From: Opitutia bacterium
Lineage (GTDB): Bacteria > Verrucomicrobiota > Verrucomicrobiia > Opitutales > Coraliomargaritaceae
Length of the DNA: 37,365 bases
Direction: 5' to 3'
Assembly (NCBI GenBank): GCA_018663485.1
Contig: JABJQI010000189.1
Span: 1-37,365 of the forward strand
The position numbers were made by a program, and so were the translations under genes. Under the pieces are notes generated by a model. That model was not told the DNA's origin and did no database searches. It was given only the letters and a program-made list of their open reading frames with translations. Positions 18,874-27,348 of the stretch are shown here, piece by piece; within the stretch, counting starts at the first letter, position 1, and each line of letters begins with the position of its first letter.

Positions 18874-18942
18874 CCGTTTTTAAGCGCCGAGGGCATTGTA
18901 ATTGACTGGCTCGACTGCGAATGCTCGGCGGGTCATAAACGG
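18874..18942. repeat. Long imperfect inverted repeat
   Basis: Arms of about 24 nt pair CCGTTT (18874-18879), CGCCGA (18885-18890) and GCATT (18893-18897) with AATGC (18920-18924), TCGGCG (18925-18930) and AAACGG (18937-18942). The loop is 22 nt and two internal loops interrupt the stem. It starts 4 nt after the MBL gene and has no adjacent T run, so it is not a simple terminator. Confidence 0.6.
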
Positions 18943-19000
18943 CTTCGCTCATAGTCACTTCCGATTGCAGTGCGGCACTTGCTAGCGACGTTCAACTGAA

Positions 19001-19035
19001 AAAATCCCGCAGATCATTGACGGGGATTTTTATTT
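19001..19035. terminator. Bidirectional terminator between MBL gene and accA
   Basis: AAAATCCC (19001-19008) pairs with GGGATTTT (19023-19030) around a 14 nt loop, with T-rich sequence after it on plus and A-rich sequence before it. It lies between two convergent genes, 15 bp beyond the accA stop. Confidence 0.75.
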
Positions 19036-19049
19036 ACTAACAATAGCTG

Positions 19050-20024
19050 CTATGAGGCGGCTGAGTCTGCGTATTGGCCAAGATTGCGGAACTTGGCATA
19101 GCGGTCATCGAGTAGTTGTTGAAGGCTCTTCTTTTCGAGTACTTTAAGTGAGTCGAGGATGGCCGTTTTCATCGTGTCTGCCGCGGCATCGTGATCGCGG
19201 TGTGCGCCGCCAGTAGGCTCAGGCAAGACCTGATCCACCACGCCAAAGCCTTTGAGATGCGTCGGGCTGAATTTTAAGGCCTCGGCTGCCATCGGTGCAG
19301 CTGCACGGTCTTTCCAGAGGATGGCTGCGCAACCTTCGGGAGAGATGACCGAATAGTAGCCGTTTTCAAAGATCATGACTTCGTCCGCTACAGCGATACC
19401 AAGCGCTCCACCGGAGCCACCTTCACCAATAACGATGGTGATGATCGGTACCTTCAGTGCGCTCATGTCGCGGATGTTCACTGCAATTGCCTCGGCCACG
19501 TGGCGTTCTTCAGCGCCGATACCAGGGTAGGCACCTGGCGTATCGACCAGTGTGACGATTGGCATGTCGAATTTCTCAGCCATTTCCATTAGGCGCATCG
19601 CTTTGCGGTAGCCTTCTGGATGTGGGCAACCGAAGTTGCGAAGTAAATTATCCTTGGTGTTACGGCCTTTTTGTTGACCGATCACCATCACCGGCTTGTC
19701 GTCGATAAATGCTGGGCCGCCGACGATGGCAGCGTCCTCGCGAAAGCGACGATCGCCGTGGAGCTCTTCGAAGTCGGTGAATACACGTTCTATGTAGTCG
19801 AGCGAGTAAGGGCGTTTAGGGTGGCGCGAAAGTTGCACGCGTTGCCAAGCAGTGAGGTTCGAGTAAATATCGGCCTTGATTTTCTCGATCTTCTTTTCGA
19901 TCGCTTCGATTTCGTAGCTTACGTCGACCTTGGACTCTTGCGATACCTGGTTGAGTGTAATCAGTTGTTTCTCTAGCTCGCGCAGAGGTTTTTCAAATTC
20001 AAGCGTGTAAGTTACGTCTTCCAT
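19050..20024 (-). CDS. accA: Acetyl-CoA carboxylase carboxyltransferase subunit alpha
   Basis: One half of the carboxyltransferase that makes malonyl-CoA for fatty acid synthesis, partner of AccD (not in window). The 324-aa protein has the AccA helical N-terminus (LEFEKPLRELEKQLITL), WQRVQLSRHPKRPYSLDYI, FEELHGDRRFREDAAIVGG, the PEGYRKAMRLMEMAEKF segment, LVDTPGAYPGIGAEERHVAEAIA, the oxyanion-forming GEGGSGGALGIAVAD and SPEGCAAILWKD. Length matches E. coli AccA (319 aa). No Shine-Dalgarno sequence precedes the ATG. The small TPR gene lies 44 bp upstream on the same strand. Confidence 0.98.
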   Translation of the reverse strand: MEDVTYTLEFEKPLRELEKQLITLNQVSQESKVDVSYEIEAIEKKIEKIKADIYSNLTAWQRVQLSRHPKRPYSLDYIERVFTDFEELHGDRRFREDAAIVGGPAFIDDKPVMVIGQQKGRNTKDNLLRNFGCPHPEGYRKAMRLMEMAEKFDMPIVTLVDTPGAYPGIGAEERHVAEAIAVNIRDMSALKVPIITIVIGEGGSGGALGIAVADEVMIFENGYYSVISPEGCAAILWKDRAAAPMAAEALKFSPTHLKGFGVVDQVLPEPTGGAHRDHDAAADTMKTAILDSLKVLEKKSLQQLLDDRYAKFRNLGQYADSAAS

Positions 20025-20068
20025 GTTGTGGTCGATTTAGAGGAGCGATTTATCGGCTGTCAATCCCG

Positions 20069-20428
20069 CTAAATAGTATCCTTTTCGGGGGGAGATTTTA
20101 GTTCGTCCTTCCAGCCAAGCATTCGAGCCTGCGCGCCGTAGTATTCCGCTTTATCTTTATCGCCGCGCTCTACCCAAATACGTGAGAGGCTGGTGTTGAT
20201 GTGTATGTCGTCGGGGTTGAGCGCATGTGCTCGGTCTCCGGCTGAGAGGGCATCGTCGAAGCGCCCTTCTGAAAAATAAACTTCAGTTAGTGCATGCCAA
20301 GTTTCGAACGAATTCGGGTGCGCGGCGCTGAGCGCAGTCAGCTTTTTGAGCGCCGCCTGGCTGTCGCCGATGGTGAAGTCAAAGGTAGCGTCATCGATTT
20401 GGTCTTGGAGGGAAGTATGGTCTGTCAT
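20069..20428 (-). CDS. Small TPR protein
   Basis: A 119-aa soluble protein made of about three tetratricopeptide-like helical pairs: SQAALKKLTALSAAHPNSFETWHAL, then EVYFSEGRFDDALSAGDRAHALNPD, then TSLSRIWVERGDKDKAEYYGAQA, each with the small-residue and Pro/Asn turn pattern of TPRs. The C-terminal tail is charged. No signal peptide is seen, so it is probably a cytoplasmic protein-protein interaction module. It is likely co-transcribed with accA downstream; function unknown. Confidence 0.8.
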   Translation of the reverse strand: MTDHTSLQDQIDDATFDFTIGDSQAALKKLTALSAAHPNSFETWHALTEVYFSEGRFDDALSAGDRAHALNPDDIHINTSLSRIWVERGDKDKAEYYGAQARMLGWKDELKSPPEKDTI

Positions 20429-20482
20429 GTCTTTAAGGTTGCGCTGTGCTGAGGGCCGTTTTGAGTAGAGTTATCTCATCTT

Positions 20483-21187
20483 ATGGCTGACCCGCAAATC
20501 GAAAAACTTCTTATTGTTCAACATCGCGATGTATTGTTGTTAAAAATCGAGCAAGACCTTGCTCGACTTCCAATAGAGCGAGGAATGGTCGAAGCCGAAA
20601 TCGCGGCGGAAGAGGCTAATATTGAGGCCGCTCGTCAGGCGCTGATTTCTAAGGAACTCCAACGCAAGGAAATCGATGTCGATGTTCAGGCCAAGGAAGG
20701 CGCCTTGCTACGTTTTCGTACTCAGCAGGCGGAGGTGAAGAAGAACGATGAGTATCAAGCTTTGACCCATCAAATCGAGCAGACCGAGGCGGATATATCG
20801 ACGCTTGAAGAGCGCGAAATTGAATTGATGTTGGATATCGACACAGCCAAACAAGAATTTGAGGCCGAGAAAGCGGTGATTGAAGTGCGGATTGAAGTAC
20901 AGCGCCAACAGATCGCGCTGCTCACCGAACGCGAGGGAAATTTAAACGCGTCGGTGACAGCAGCTAGAGTCGAGGTTACAGAATCACGTGTCGGTGTTGA
21001 TGCCCACTACATAGAGCAATATGATCGTGTGAAAAAAATGGTCAAACGTGCGCCTTATTTGGCGCCGATCGAGGCGCACAAGTGCGGAGGTTGCCATTTA
21101 CGAGTCTCCAATGAAATCTCGCGCGGTGCGCAAAATGCTGGTGAGCCGCATTTCTGCGACCAATGCGCACGTATGGTTTACGCTTAA
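20483..21187 (+). CDS. Coiled-coil zinc-ribbon protein (CdsZ/DUF164-like)
   Basis: A 234-aa protein whose first ~185 residues are a long coiled coil (Glu/Ala/Gln-rich heptads from IEKLLIVQHRDVLLLKIEQ onward). The C-terminus is a C4 zinc ribbon, with CGGCH and later CDQCARMVYA giving two CxxC knuckles. This layout matches the bacterial C4-type zinc-ribbon family that includes chlamydial CdsZ. The biochemical role in free-living bacteria is not settled; nucleic-acid binding is suggested for the ribbon. It is divergent from the TPR/accA pair. Confidence 0.85.
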   Translation: MADPQIEKLLIVQHRDVLLLKIEQDLARLPIERGMVEAEIAAEEANIEAARQALISKELQRKEIDVDVQAKEGALLRFRTQQAEVKKNDEYQALTHQIEQTEADISTLEEREIELMLDIDTAKQEFEAEKAVIEVRIEVQRQQIALLTEREGNLNASVTAARVEVTESRVGVDAHYIEQYDRVKKMVKRAPYLAPIEAHKCGGCHLRVSNEISRGAQNAGEPHFCDQCARMVYA

Positions 21188-21495
21188 GCGCTTATTCTGC
21201 GCGGATATTTAGCCACACCAAGGATGTTGGCACTGCGGCATCGCTTCCGACTGCTTGGGTTTCGCCTTTAGCGATAATACCGATGCGAGTGTTTGAGTCT
21301 GATCCGTGCGTTGCGTTATTTTAACTTAAAAAGTCGCTTGTAGATGATCGCTGCTACCAGCCGATTCGCTCTATGCACACATCATTTTTTATGAGGTCGA
21401 ATAGAAGCCAATCCCCGATTAAGTCGTCGAAATAGCCATATCGGCTTAGGGATTTGCTTATTTACTGAACGTGCGTATTTGGTTTGTTCGGTGCT
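21188..21495. other. 308-bp gap with a possible minus-strand gene remnant
   Basis: No complete gene, RNA or terminator is evident. On the minus strand a 42-codon open stretch (21320 down to a TAA at 21192) reads as a protein-like C-terminus containing TRIGIIAKGETQAVGSDAA and LVWLNIRAE, preceded directly by an in-frame stop and lacking any start codon. It may be the decayed end of a gene. Confidence 0.3.
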
Positions 21496-22041
21496 ATGGT
21501 CTGGTTATATATTTTTGTTTCGCTAACTGTCGCTAGCGTTTTAGGCAGCTGCCCTGCCCTTTCTAAAAAGCCGTTTGCCGTGCCATATCATCAATTGTAT
21601 CAAACGATTGAGGATCCTGAAGTGCTGCAGTTCCTTAATGCTGGTTTGCAGATGTTGCAACGTGCGCATGAGCCGCTGGAGTTTTCAGTGAATGAGATCT
21701 TATTGCTCCAGTCCAAGAAGAATGAGCGCGGCCACCGCTATGCCATCGCCGAAGGTTTTTCGCTCACCGAAATCGTCGATGCAGAGGCGGGAATCTTTGC
21801 GATCTATATTTCAGTGCCGCCGAGCCATCGAGAGTTCTATCCGCTGTTGGCGCATGAGATCGGCCACCTGAAGCAGCCATCGCTAATTGACGACTGGGCA
21901 ATGGAGGGCTTTTGCATGTTGTTCTCAGAGGATTTATGTGACCAGCAAGGCCAAGACTGGAGCATATGGAAGCGTCGCTTGCATGCTGATTCGGACGATC
22001 CCTATGCGCGCGCTTATCATCGGGCACTTCGGCTGAAGTAG
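21496..22041 (+). CDS. Putative zinc-metallopeptidase-like lipoprotein
   Basis: A 181-aa protein that I do not recognise as a named family. The N-terminus VWLYIFVSLTVASVLGSC is a signal sequence with a possible lipobox LGSC (C19), so it may be a lipoprotein. Near the C-terminus H120-E121-x-x-H124 (AHEIGH) is followed by W134-x-x-E137-G138, the HExxH...WxxEG arrangement of zincin-type peptidases with Glu as third ligand. The domain between is short for a full peptidase. The ATG at 21496 is preferred over an in-frame TTG at 21484; neither has a Shine-Dalgarno sequence. Its neighbours give no functional hint. Confidence 0.7.
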   Translation: MVWLYIFVSLTVASVLGSCPALSKKPFAVPYHQLYQTIEDPEVLQFLNAGLQMLQRAHEPLEFSVNEILLLQSKKNERGHRYAIAEGFSLTEIVDAEAGIFAIYISVPPSHREFYPLLAHEIGHLKQPSLIDDWAMEGFCMLFSEDLCDQQGQDWSIWKRRLHADSDDPYARAYHRALRLK

Positions 22042-22120
22042 CCAGCAAAGCTCGATTTACACAATTGAGTGAAAATCCTTTTGCAACCTGTCGCCAGACC
22101 CTTTGTCATTCACCGATTAC

Positions 22121-24766
22121 ATGTTGTTAACCTTTGCTGTTATTTATCAATTGAGGCGAAAGGGTGCCGTGGCTGCGCTCTTGGCCTTAGCACTCGTGCC
22201 TACTGTGCAGGGGCAAGCACCGTTGTTGGCGGATCGTGCCGGTGTGCTGAATGTCGAGCAGCGGCTGTTGTTTGACTGGCAGGTGGATGCGGCGGACAGC
22301 GCGTTGAATGCAGGGCTGGCATTGTTAGCCGAGAGCGTGTATCGAGATTTGCTGGCAGAGACAGGAGTTTCCACGGACAATGTGGCCGACTTGCAGATCC
22401 AGTTAGCAGCTTCGCTGATTGCACAACGCCGTTTCGAGGAAGCCGGTTTGGCCCTACAGGCGGTGCCCGAGGAGGCGCGCCGCGATTTGTATTATCTGTA
22501 TCTGGGGGTAAGCACGTATGGCAATGGTCGCAAGGTCGATCAAGAGACCTTAACGCAGGCGCTTAGCAACGTCGCTGAGAGTGCGTTGAAGCCAGAGAAT
22601 TTGCCTTGGTTGTATGTTCTGCGCGGGCTGCAGGCGGAGCTGGTTGGGCGAGCTGATCAGGTGGCAGCTGCTTTTCAACAAGCAAGCGAGGCGGCGGTTT
22701 CAGAGGCGCAGCGGGCATTCTTTACCGGATTGATATTGCGCGAAGAGATTTTGAGAGCGCCTGCCAGTGAAGTACTTGCGACGGAGGTGCGCGGGCGGTT
22801 CGAAGGCTTGAGGGGTACAGCCGCAGCTTATCCGTATTTGCGCGAGTATGCGGTGATTCTACATAATCAGGGGCGTGATGCAGAGGCGATTGAGCTGATT
22901 GCTGGGGAGTTGGCGAATGTGCGGTCTGGTTATGCTAGTCGCGAGCGTGAGCAATTGTTATTATTGAAAGGCCTACTCTATGGGGTGGATACCTTGAGTG
23001 GGCGTGATGCGTTGCGCGGTTTGCTGCGTGAAGGAAAAAACCGTGAGGTCATGGCGGTCGCATTGCAGTTGTTAGCACGCGCGAGCAGCCCCTTAGAACG
23101 AGATGAACTGACTATGTTTCTTAATGTGATGGTTGCCGAGCCCGAGCCACATCCATTGCTTGGCCAAATCTATTATATTCGCAGTCAGCTGGCATTGGCT
23201 GTGGGTGAGACGGCCTTGGCAGAGGCGGACGCGCGACTCTTGCTAGAGCAGTTCCCTGGTTTGAGTGAGATTACTAATGTGTATCGTTTGTTGGCATATG
23301 CCGCGCTGCAGCGCACGCCAGCGCAATATCGGGCGGCCGCAGATTTTTTAATTCAGTTGCGTGATCAGGCAGGGGATGTGGCCGCGCGCCAAGTGTTAAA
23401 TCGTTTGATCGGTGACTGCTATTTTTTGAACACGGATTACCGCAATGCGGTCGATTTTTACCAAGCTGCACGCTTTAAAGGCGTGGGGGTGGATCATGAT
23501 GGAGAGTTTTTCTTGCGCTTGGTGACTGCAAAAGTGCGGGCTGGCGATATTGATGCGGCTTCGGAGCTGATTGATGAGGCGGATTTCAGTGGCAGCATCT
23601 CGGTGTCGGATCGTTGGCGTGCGGAGTGGAATGTGGCGCAGGCCCTGCAGGCCAGCGGAGAGTTAGCGCTGGCCTTAAAGCGGGTGCGATTGCTGCTCGC
23701 CGAAGATGGCAACGGCTCGGTGCCGATTGCGCTGGACTTACGTTTCCGTTGGTTGGAGGCACGCCTGTCGTTGGTGGTCGGAACTGCCGAGCCGGTGCGG
23801 GCGCGGGTCGACACGCTGCTGACTCGGATTGAGTCACTGCCAGCGGGGGCATCAGATCCGAGTGCTGCAGAACTGCGGCTATTACGCACAGAAGTGCTAC
23901 TATTGCAGGGGGATATTTTGATTGGCTTAGGCGATTCGACTGCAGGCATGCAGGTGCTAAGGGGCTTGCGCACTAGTTTCGCTGAAAGCTCAGCCGCAGA
24001 GCGGTCGTATTTGAGTGAGGCGAATTATTTTGCATCGATTGATGACTTTGCCGCGGCTCAACAGACGTTGCTAAAGTTGGCTTCGCAATATGAAGCGAGT
24101 GAGCTAGCGGCGCAGGCCTTGTTTGAGGCGGCCTTGTATTGTGAACGTCAAGGTCCACAGTTTTTCCCTGAGGCTGTGCGAGTGCATCATGATCTGACCG
24201 AGCGCTACCCGCAGAATAAGTTGTTTTTCTCATCGCGTCTGAAGCAGGGAGATTTGCTTCGGCAAATGAATAATTTTGCGGGTGCGCAGGTTATTTATGA
24301 AAATTTGATTCGTTTATTTCCGGAGCATCCACGTCGTTATGTGGCAGAGTTGTCGCGGGCGGATTGTATGCTAGCGTTGGCTAAGAATGATGCGGTACAG
24401 TTGAAAAATGTCGCGCAAGTGTTGGAGCGATTAATCGACCTGCCGAACCTGCCGATCGATTTTCAGGCGGAAGTCGGCTACAAGTGGGGCTTTACATTGC
24501 TGCAGCACGAGGCCTTCGACCAAGCGCAAGTTGTGTTTACTCTGATCGTGAGCCGCTTTCTGTTGGATGGTGAGAATGCGATTCGCTTGGGCGAGACGGG
24601 ACGCTATTGGATGTCGCGGACACTACTAGAACTGGGCTCCCGCTTGGAGGCTCAGGGTCAACTGGCTGAGGCCCGGCGAGTCTATCGCAAGATGGTTGCT
24701 TATAATTTACCGGGGCGAACACTTGCGCAATCGCGCGCGGATCGATTACCAGTTGTCGAAGAGTAG
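22121..24766 (+). CDS. Large exported TPR protein of the ExbBD cluster
   Basis: An 881-aa protein with a signal sequence (QLRRKGAVAALLALALVPTVQGQA, cleavage probably near VQG-QA) followed by an almost wholly helical repeat region. TPR-like units are clear at SLIAQRRFEEAGLALQAVPEE, at YFLNTDYRNAVDFYQAARF, at YFASIDDFAAAQQTLLKLA and at LRQMNNFAGAQVIYENLI, and continue to the C-terminus (LEAQGQLAEARRVYRKMV). Probably periplasmic. The frame opens at a TTG at 22103; the ATG at 22121 is preferred. exbB begins 30 bp downstream, so the protein may be a scaffold for the proton-driven complex, comparable in position to the TPR protein CpoB/YbgF in Tol systems. That role is inferred from context. Confidence 0.85.
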   Translation: MLLTFAVIYQLRRKGAVAALLALALVPTVQGQAPLLADRAGVLNVEQRLLFDWQVDAADSALNAGLALLAESVYRDLLAETGVSTDNVADLQIQLAASLIAQRRFEEAGLALQAVPEEARRDLYYLYLGVSTYGNGRKVDQETLTQALSNVAESALKPENLPWLYVLRGLQAELVGRADQVAAAFQQASEAAVSEAQRAFFTGLILREEILRAPASEVLATEVRGRFEGLRGTAAAYPYLREYAVILHNQGRDAEAIELIAGELANVRSGYASREREQLLLLKGLLYGVDTLSGRDALRGLLREGKNREVMAVALQLLARASSPLERDELTMFLNVMVAEPEPHPLLGQIYYIRSQLALAVGETALAEADARLLLEQFPGLSEITNVYRLLAYAALQRTPAQYRAAADFLIQLRDQAGDVAARQVLNRLIGDCYFLNTDYRNAVDFYQAARFKGVGVDHDGEFFLRLVTAKVRAGDIDAASELIDEADFSGSISVSDRWRAEWNVAQALQASGELALALKRVRLLLAEDGNGSVPIALDLRFRWLEARLSLVVGTAEPVRARVDTLLTRIESLPAGASDPSAAELRLLRTEVLLLQGDILIGLGDSTAGMQVLRGLRTSFAESSAAERSYLSEANYFASIDDFAAAQQTLLKLASQYEASELAAQALFEAALYCERQGPQFFPEAVRVHHDLTERYPQNKLFFSSRLKQGDLLRQMNNFAGAQVIYENLIRLFPEHPRRYVAELSRADCMLALAKNDAVQLKNVAQVLERLIDLPNLPIDFQAEVGYKWGFTLLQHEAFDQAQVVFTLIVSRFLLDGENAIRLGETGRYWMSRTLLELGSRLEAQGQLAEARRVYRKMVAYNLPGRTLAQSRADRLPVVEE

Positions 24767-24796
24767 CTCGCACACTATATTTAAAAAAACGATTCC

Positions 24797-25447
24797 ATGG
24801 ATTACTTGCAACAGACATTCATTCTACAAGGCGGGCCAGTTATGTATCCGCTGCTTTTCGTCAGCGTGTTAGGCTTTGTGCTATTTATTGAGCGCGCCTT
24901 GTTTTTGCACAAGGGCCAGATCGGCACTGAGGATTTCTTGAGCGGTATTAAGAATTTAGTGGGTAAGAAACGTTTGGTTGAGGCCTTGACCTTGTGCGAA
25001 GATACGCCTGGGCCGATGGCGCGTATCGTGAAGTCGGCACTGCTGCATTATGGCGAATCGAGTACCAGTATTCGGGCCGCGATTCAGTCGGCCGCGATTA
25101 TTGAAATCCCTGTATTGGAGCGTCGTATCGGCACTATTGCGGCGTTGGCTCGGGCGGCGCCTTTATTGGGCTTCCTCGGTACGGTGATTGCGGCGTTGCA
25201 GGCATTGTATCAACTCGAAGCCTCCAGTGGCAATAGTGGCGAGTTTAGTCGCTTGCTCGCGGAGGCTTTGATTACTTCAGCATCTGGCTTGGCGATTGCG
25301 GTCATGGCGACTTTAGCGCACCACTTTCTCTGTGGGCGTGTGCGTGCCTTGGTGCACGATTTTGAATGGGTGGGGCATAACATCCATGAGTTTCTGACGG
25401 TCGGAGCGGCAACAGTCGCAGCGCCGACCGAGAAGGGAGAAGGTTAG
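24797..25447 (+). CDS. exbB: MotA/TolQ/ExbB proton-channel protein
   Basis: The channel-forming subunit of an ExbB/TolQ-type energy transducer in the inner membrane. The 216-aa protein has a first transmembrane helix at YPLLFVSVLGFVLFIERAL, a cytoplasmic loop with EALTLCEDTPGPMARIVKSAL, the family signature ALARAAPLLGFLGTVIAAL in the second helix and ALITSASGLAIAVMATLAHH in the third. These signatures are standard for ExbB/TolQ. exbD follows after 3 bp, and the TPR gene precedes by 30 bp. ExbB and TolQ cannot be told apart from sequence alone. Confidence 0.93.
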   Translation: MDYLQQTFILQGGPVMYPLLFVSVLGFVLFIERALFLHKGQIGTEDFLSGIKNLVGKKRLVEALTLCEDTPGPMARIVKSALLHYGESSTSIRAAIQSAAIIEIPVLERRIGTIAALARAAPLLGFLGTVIAALQALYQLEASSGNSGEFSRLLAEALITSASGLAIAVMATLAHHFLCGRVRALVHDFEWVGHNIHEFLTVGAATVAAPTEKGEG

Positions 25448-25450
25448 CCA

Positions 25451-25996
25451 ATGAACGCGCCTGAACAAAAGTCCGACGGTCATTTAATCACACCGAGCGC
25501 AGAGTTCACTGCGTCGTTTGGCTTGTTGGAGCGCTTGAAGCGCCCTGAGATCAAAATTGATGCGATTCCAGTGCTGGATTTATTGGTGTTGGCGCTATTG
25601 ATCAGTCTACTGTTTACGCGATTTGTGATGTTGCCGGGCGTGCGGGTGAATTTACCTGAGACAGACCTACGTCTACAGCACGATGCTGCTGAAGTGGTAG
25701 TGTTGACGATCGGTAATGGCGGGATGTTGTTTTTTGACGGTAGTGTGTATGAGCATCCTTCGGTGGAGCAGGCGTTTGGTCGATATCTAGAAGATCGCAC
25801 CGAGCAGAATACTGTTTTGCTAGTCAAGGCGCAGGCATCGATGGAGTTGCAACTTTTTTTGGATTTGTGCCGCATGGCGCAAAGTGCCGGATTTATTGAG
25901 GTGCAGATTGCGGGGGATCAAGTGCCAGAGGTACTTGAGCTTATTCCTGGGGATGCACTGCAACCAGCTGGTAACGCATTCTTGCCCGTATTGTAA
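25451..25996 (+). CDS. exbD: ExbD/TolR-family transport protein
   Basis: Partner of ExbB: one transmembrane helix plus a periplasmic domain. The 181-aa protein has a cytoplasmic N-terminus of about 38 residues, then IPVLDLLVLALLISLLFTRF, where D43 matches the essential intramembrane Asp of ExbD/TolR. The periplasmic part includes VNLPETD, VVVLTIGNGGMLFFDG and VLLVKAQASMELQLFLDL, matching the ExbD fold. AAGG 7 nt before the ATG is one of the few good Shine-Dalgarno sequences in the window. The stop overlaps the next gene's start by 1 nt. Confidence 0.9.
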   Translation: MNAPEQKSDGHLITPSAEFTASFGLLERLKRPEIKIDAIPVLDLLVLALLISLLFTRFVMLPGVRVNLPETDLRLQHDAAEVVVLTIGNGGMLFFDGSVYEHPSVEQAFGRYLEDRTEQNTVLLVKAQASMELQLFLDLCRMAQSAGFIEVQIAGDQVPEVLELIPGDALQPAGNAFLPVL

Positions 25997-26766
25997 TGTC
26001 GACTGCTCCCCAGCTGGCTGAGGCCCCGACACAGCACTCATCAGAAATGGTTTCGCCGCTGTTGCGTGTGAGCTTGTTGCTTGGCGTGGCACTACATCTT
26101 GCTGGTTTTTTGATTTTTCGAGTCGTTTCCAGTCCGTTGCCGGATCGAGTCGCCGCCCCTCCTTTTCTGGAGTACGTCTCGGCAGGTTCGTTTGCAAATG
26201 ATCGTGAACTGGAGGAGCTGGCCGAGTTGTTTGACTCCGCACCTTTGTTTATCCCGACTCGCTGGAATGCCTCACAAGCGACGGTGGTTGATCCGAGAAA
26301 TCGAATGCAGGGACAGTTTCCCGATTTTGAGCCGGAGATTCAGTTGCTCAGTGAACTGCAACTGTCTAGTTTTTTAGTGCCTCAGAATATCGCGGTGGAT
26401 AAGCCGCTCGATTTATTGGCGTCGCGCTTTTGGCGCTTTTTCGCAGGCATGGCGGAATCGCCGCGGCCTCTTGCGAGATTCCCTGAAGTTAAGCCGATCG
26501 CGGAAGTGTTAATTGTGGGGCAACTGGGCGCGCCATGCTTGTCAATCCCACTGGAGTTGAGCTACACCACCTCGTCCTCTGTGGAGCGACCGGTGCTGTA
26601 TTATGTACGTGCATCCGGTAGTGGCCTGACATTATCTATGCCGACGCTAGGTCAATCCTCTGGTAATACCGATTTTGATCGTGCTGCGATGGAGTGGTTG
26701 CGCCGCCCAGAAGTGCTTAGTCAGTTTCCGCCGGGCTATCTTTCGATTAAAGTATTTCCTTGGTAG
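25996..26766 (+). CDS. TonB-like energy-transducer candidate
   Basis: A 256-aa protein whose start (ATG at 25996) overlaps the exbD stop by one base, implying translational coupling. It has a single N-terminal transmembrane helix (LLRVSLLLGVALHLAGFLIF) preceded by a cytoplasmic tail, then a periplasmic region. The C-terminal stretch GNTDFDRAAMEWLRR...FPPGYLSIKVFPW resembles the end of TonB/TolA C-terminal domains, where a helix is followed by a final beta strand. The long Pro/Lys-rich spacer of classical TonB is absent. Its position after exbBD supports a TonB role, but the assignment is inferred. Confidence 0.65.
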   Translation: MSTAPQLAEAPTQHSSEMVSPLLRVSLLLGVALHLAGFLIFRVVSSPLPDRVAAPPFLEYVSAGSFANDRELEELAELFDSAPLFIPTRWNASQATVVDPRNRMQGQFPDFEPEIQLLSELQLSSFLVPQNIAVDKPLDLLASRFWRFFAGMAESPRPLARFPEVKPIAEVLIVGQLGAPCLSIPLELSYTTSSSVERPVLYYVRASGSGLTLSMPTLGQSSGNTDFDRAAMEWLRRPEVLSQFPPGYLSIKVFPW

Positions 26767-26829
26767 CTTGCCGCTCAGGCTAACTTCACGATTGCGAACG
26801 CGACGATCCGAGCAATAAATGAATCTATT

Positions 26830-27336
26830 ATGAGTAACGAATCTCAGCCACCTGTAGCTGCTGCACTGAGCGATACGACCATGTTGAACCAGCTTGAGGG
26901 CTTGACCGAATCGTGGGGAGAGCGTCCGTCTTGGGATACCTATTTCATGGCGACGGCGCTGCTGATGGCCTCGCGCTCGAGTTGCGATCGCTTGCATGTG
27001 GGCTGTGTGATCGTTTCCGGAGGTTCACAAAAAAACCGGATCATCGCGGCGGGGTATAATGGTTTTTTGCCTGGTGCGCCGCATGCCTCGCGCGTGCGTG
27101 ATGGACATGAGCAGGCGACGGTGCATGCCGAGCAAAATGCGATTTGCGATGCGGCGCGGCGCGGCGTTTCGCTCGCAGGCACAACGGTATATGTGACTCA
27201 CTTTCCGTGTATAAATTGCGCCAAGATCTTGGCGGCGGCAGGGATTGGATGTATCAAATATCATCGTGATTATCGTAATGATGCGCTGGTGAAGGAGATA
27301 TTGACTGAGAGTGGAGTCTGCTTAGAGCGCTTATAA
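26830..27336 (+). CDS. Deoxycytidylate (dCMP) deaminase family protein
   Basis: A zinc-dependent deaminase expected to convert dCMP to dUMP for thymidylate synthesis. The 168-aa protein has PSWDTYFMATALLMASRSSC, GYNGFLPGAPH, the catalytic H99-A-E101 in VHAEQNAI and the zinc motif PC127-x-x-C130 in FPCINCAKIL. This matches dCMP deaminase / ComEB rather than tRNA deaminases. A ComEB label would refer to a locus where the gene merely co-occurs with competence genes. YqgE follows closely on the same strand. Confidence 0.92.
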   Translation: MSNESQPPVAAALSDTTMLNQLEGLTESWGERPSWDTYFMATALLMASRSSCDRLHVGCVIVSGGSQKNRIIAAGYNGFLPGAPHASRVRDGHEQATVHAEQNAICDAARRGVSLAGTTVYVTHFPCINCAKILAAAGIGCIKYHRDYRNDALVKEILTESGVCLERL

Positions 27337-27348
27337 TTGGATTTTGCG

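Noticed and set aside
21378..21495. Two more short minus-strand protein-like frames
   Set aside because: Two different frames of the same bases look equally plausible, neither has a start codon, and both are under 45 codons.
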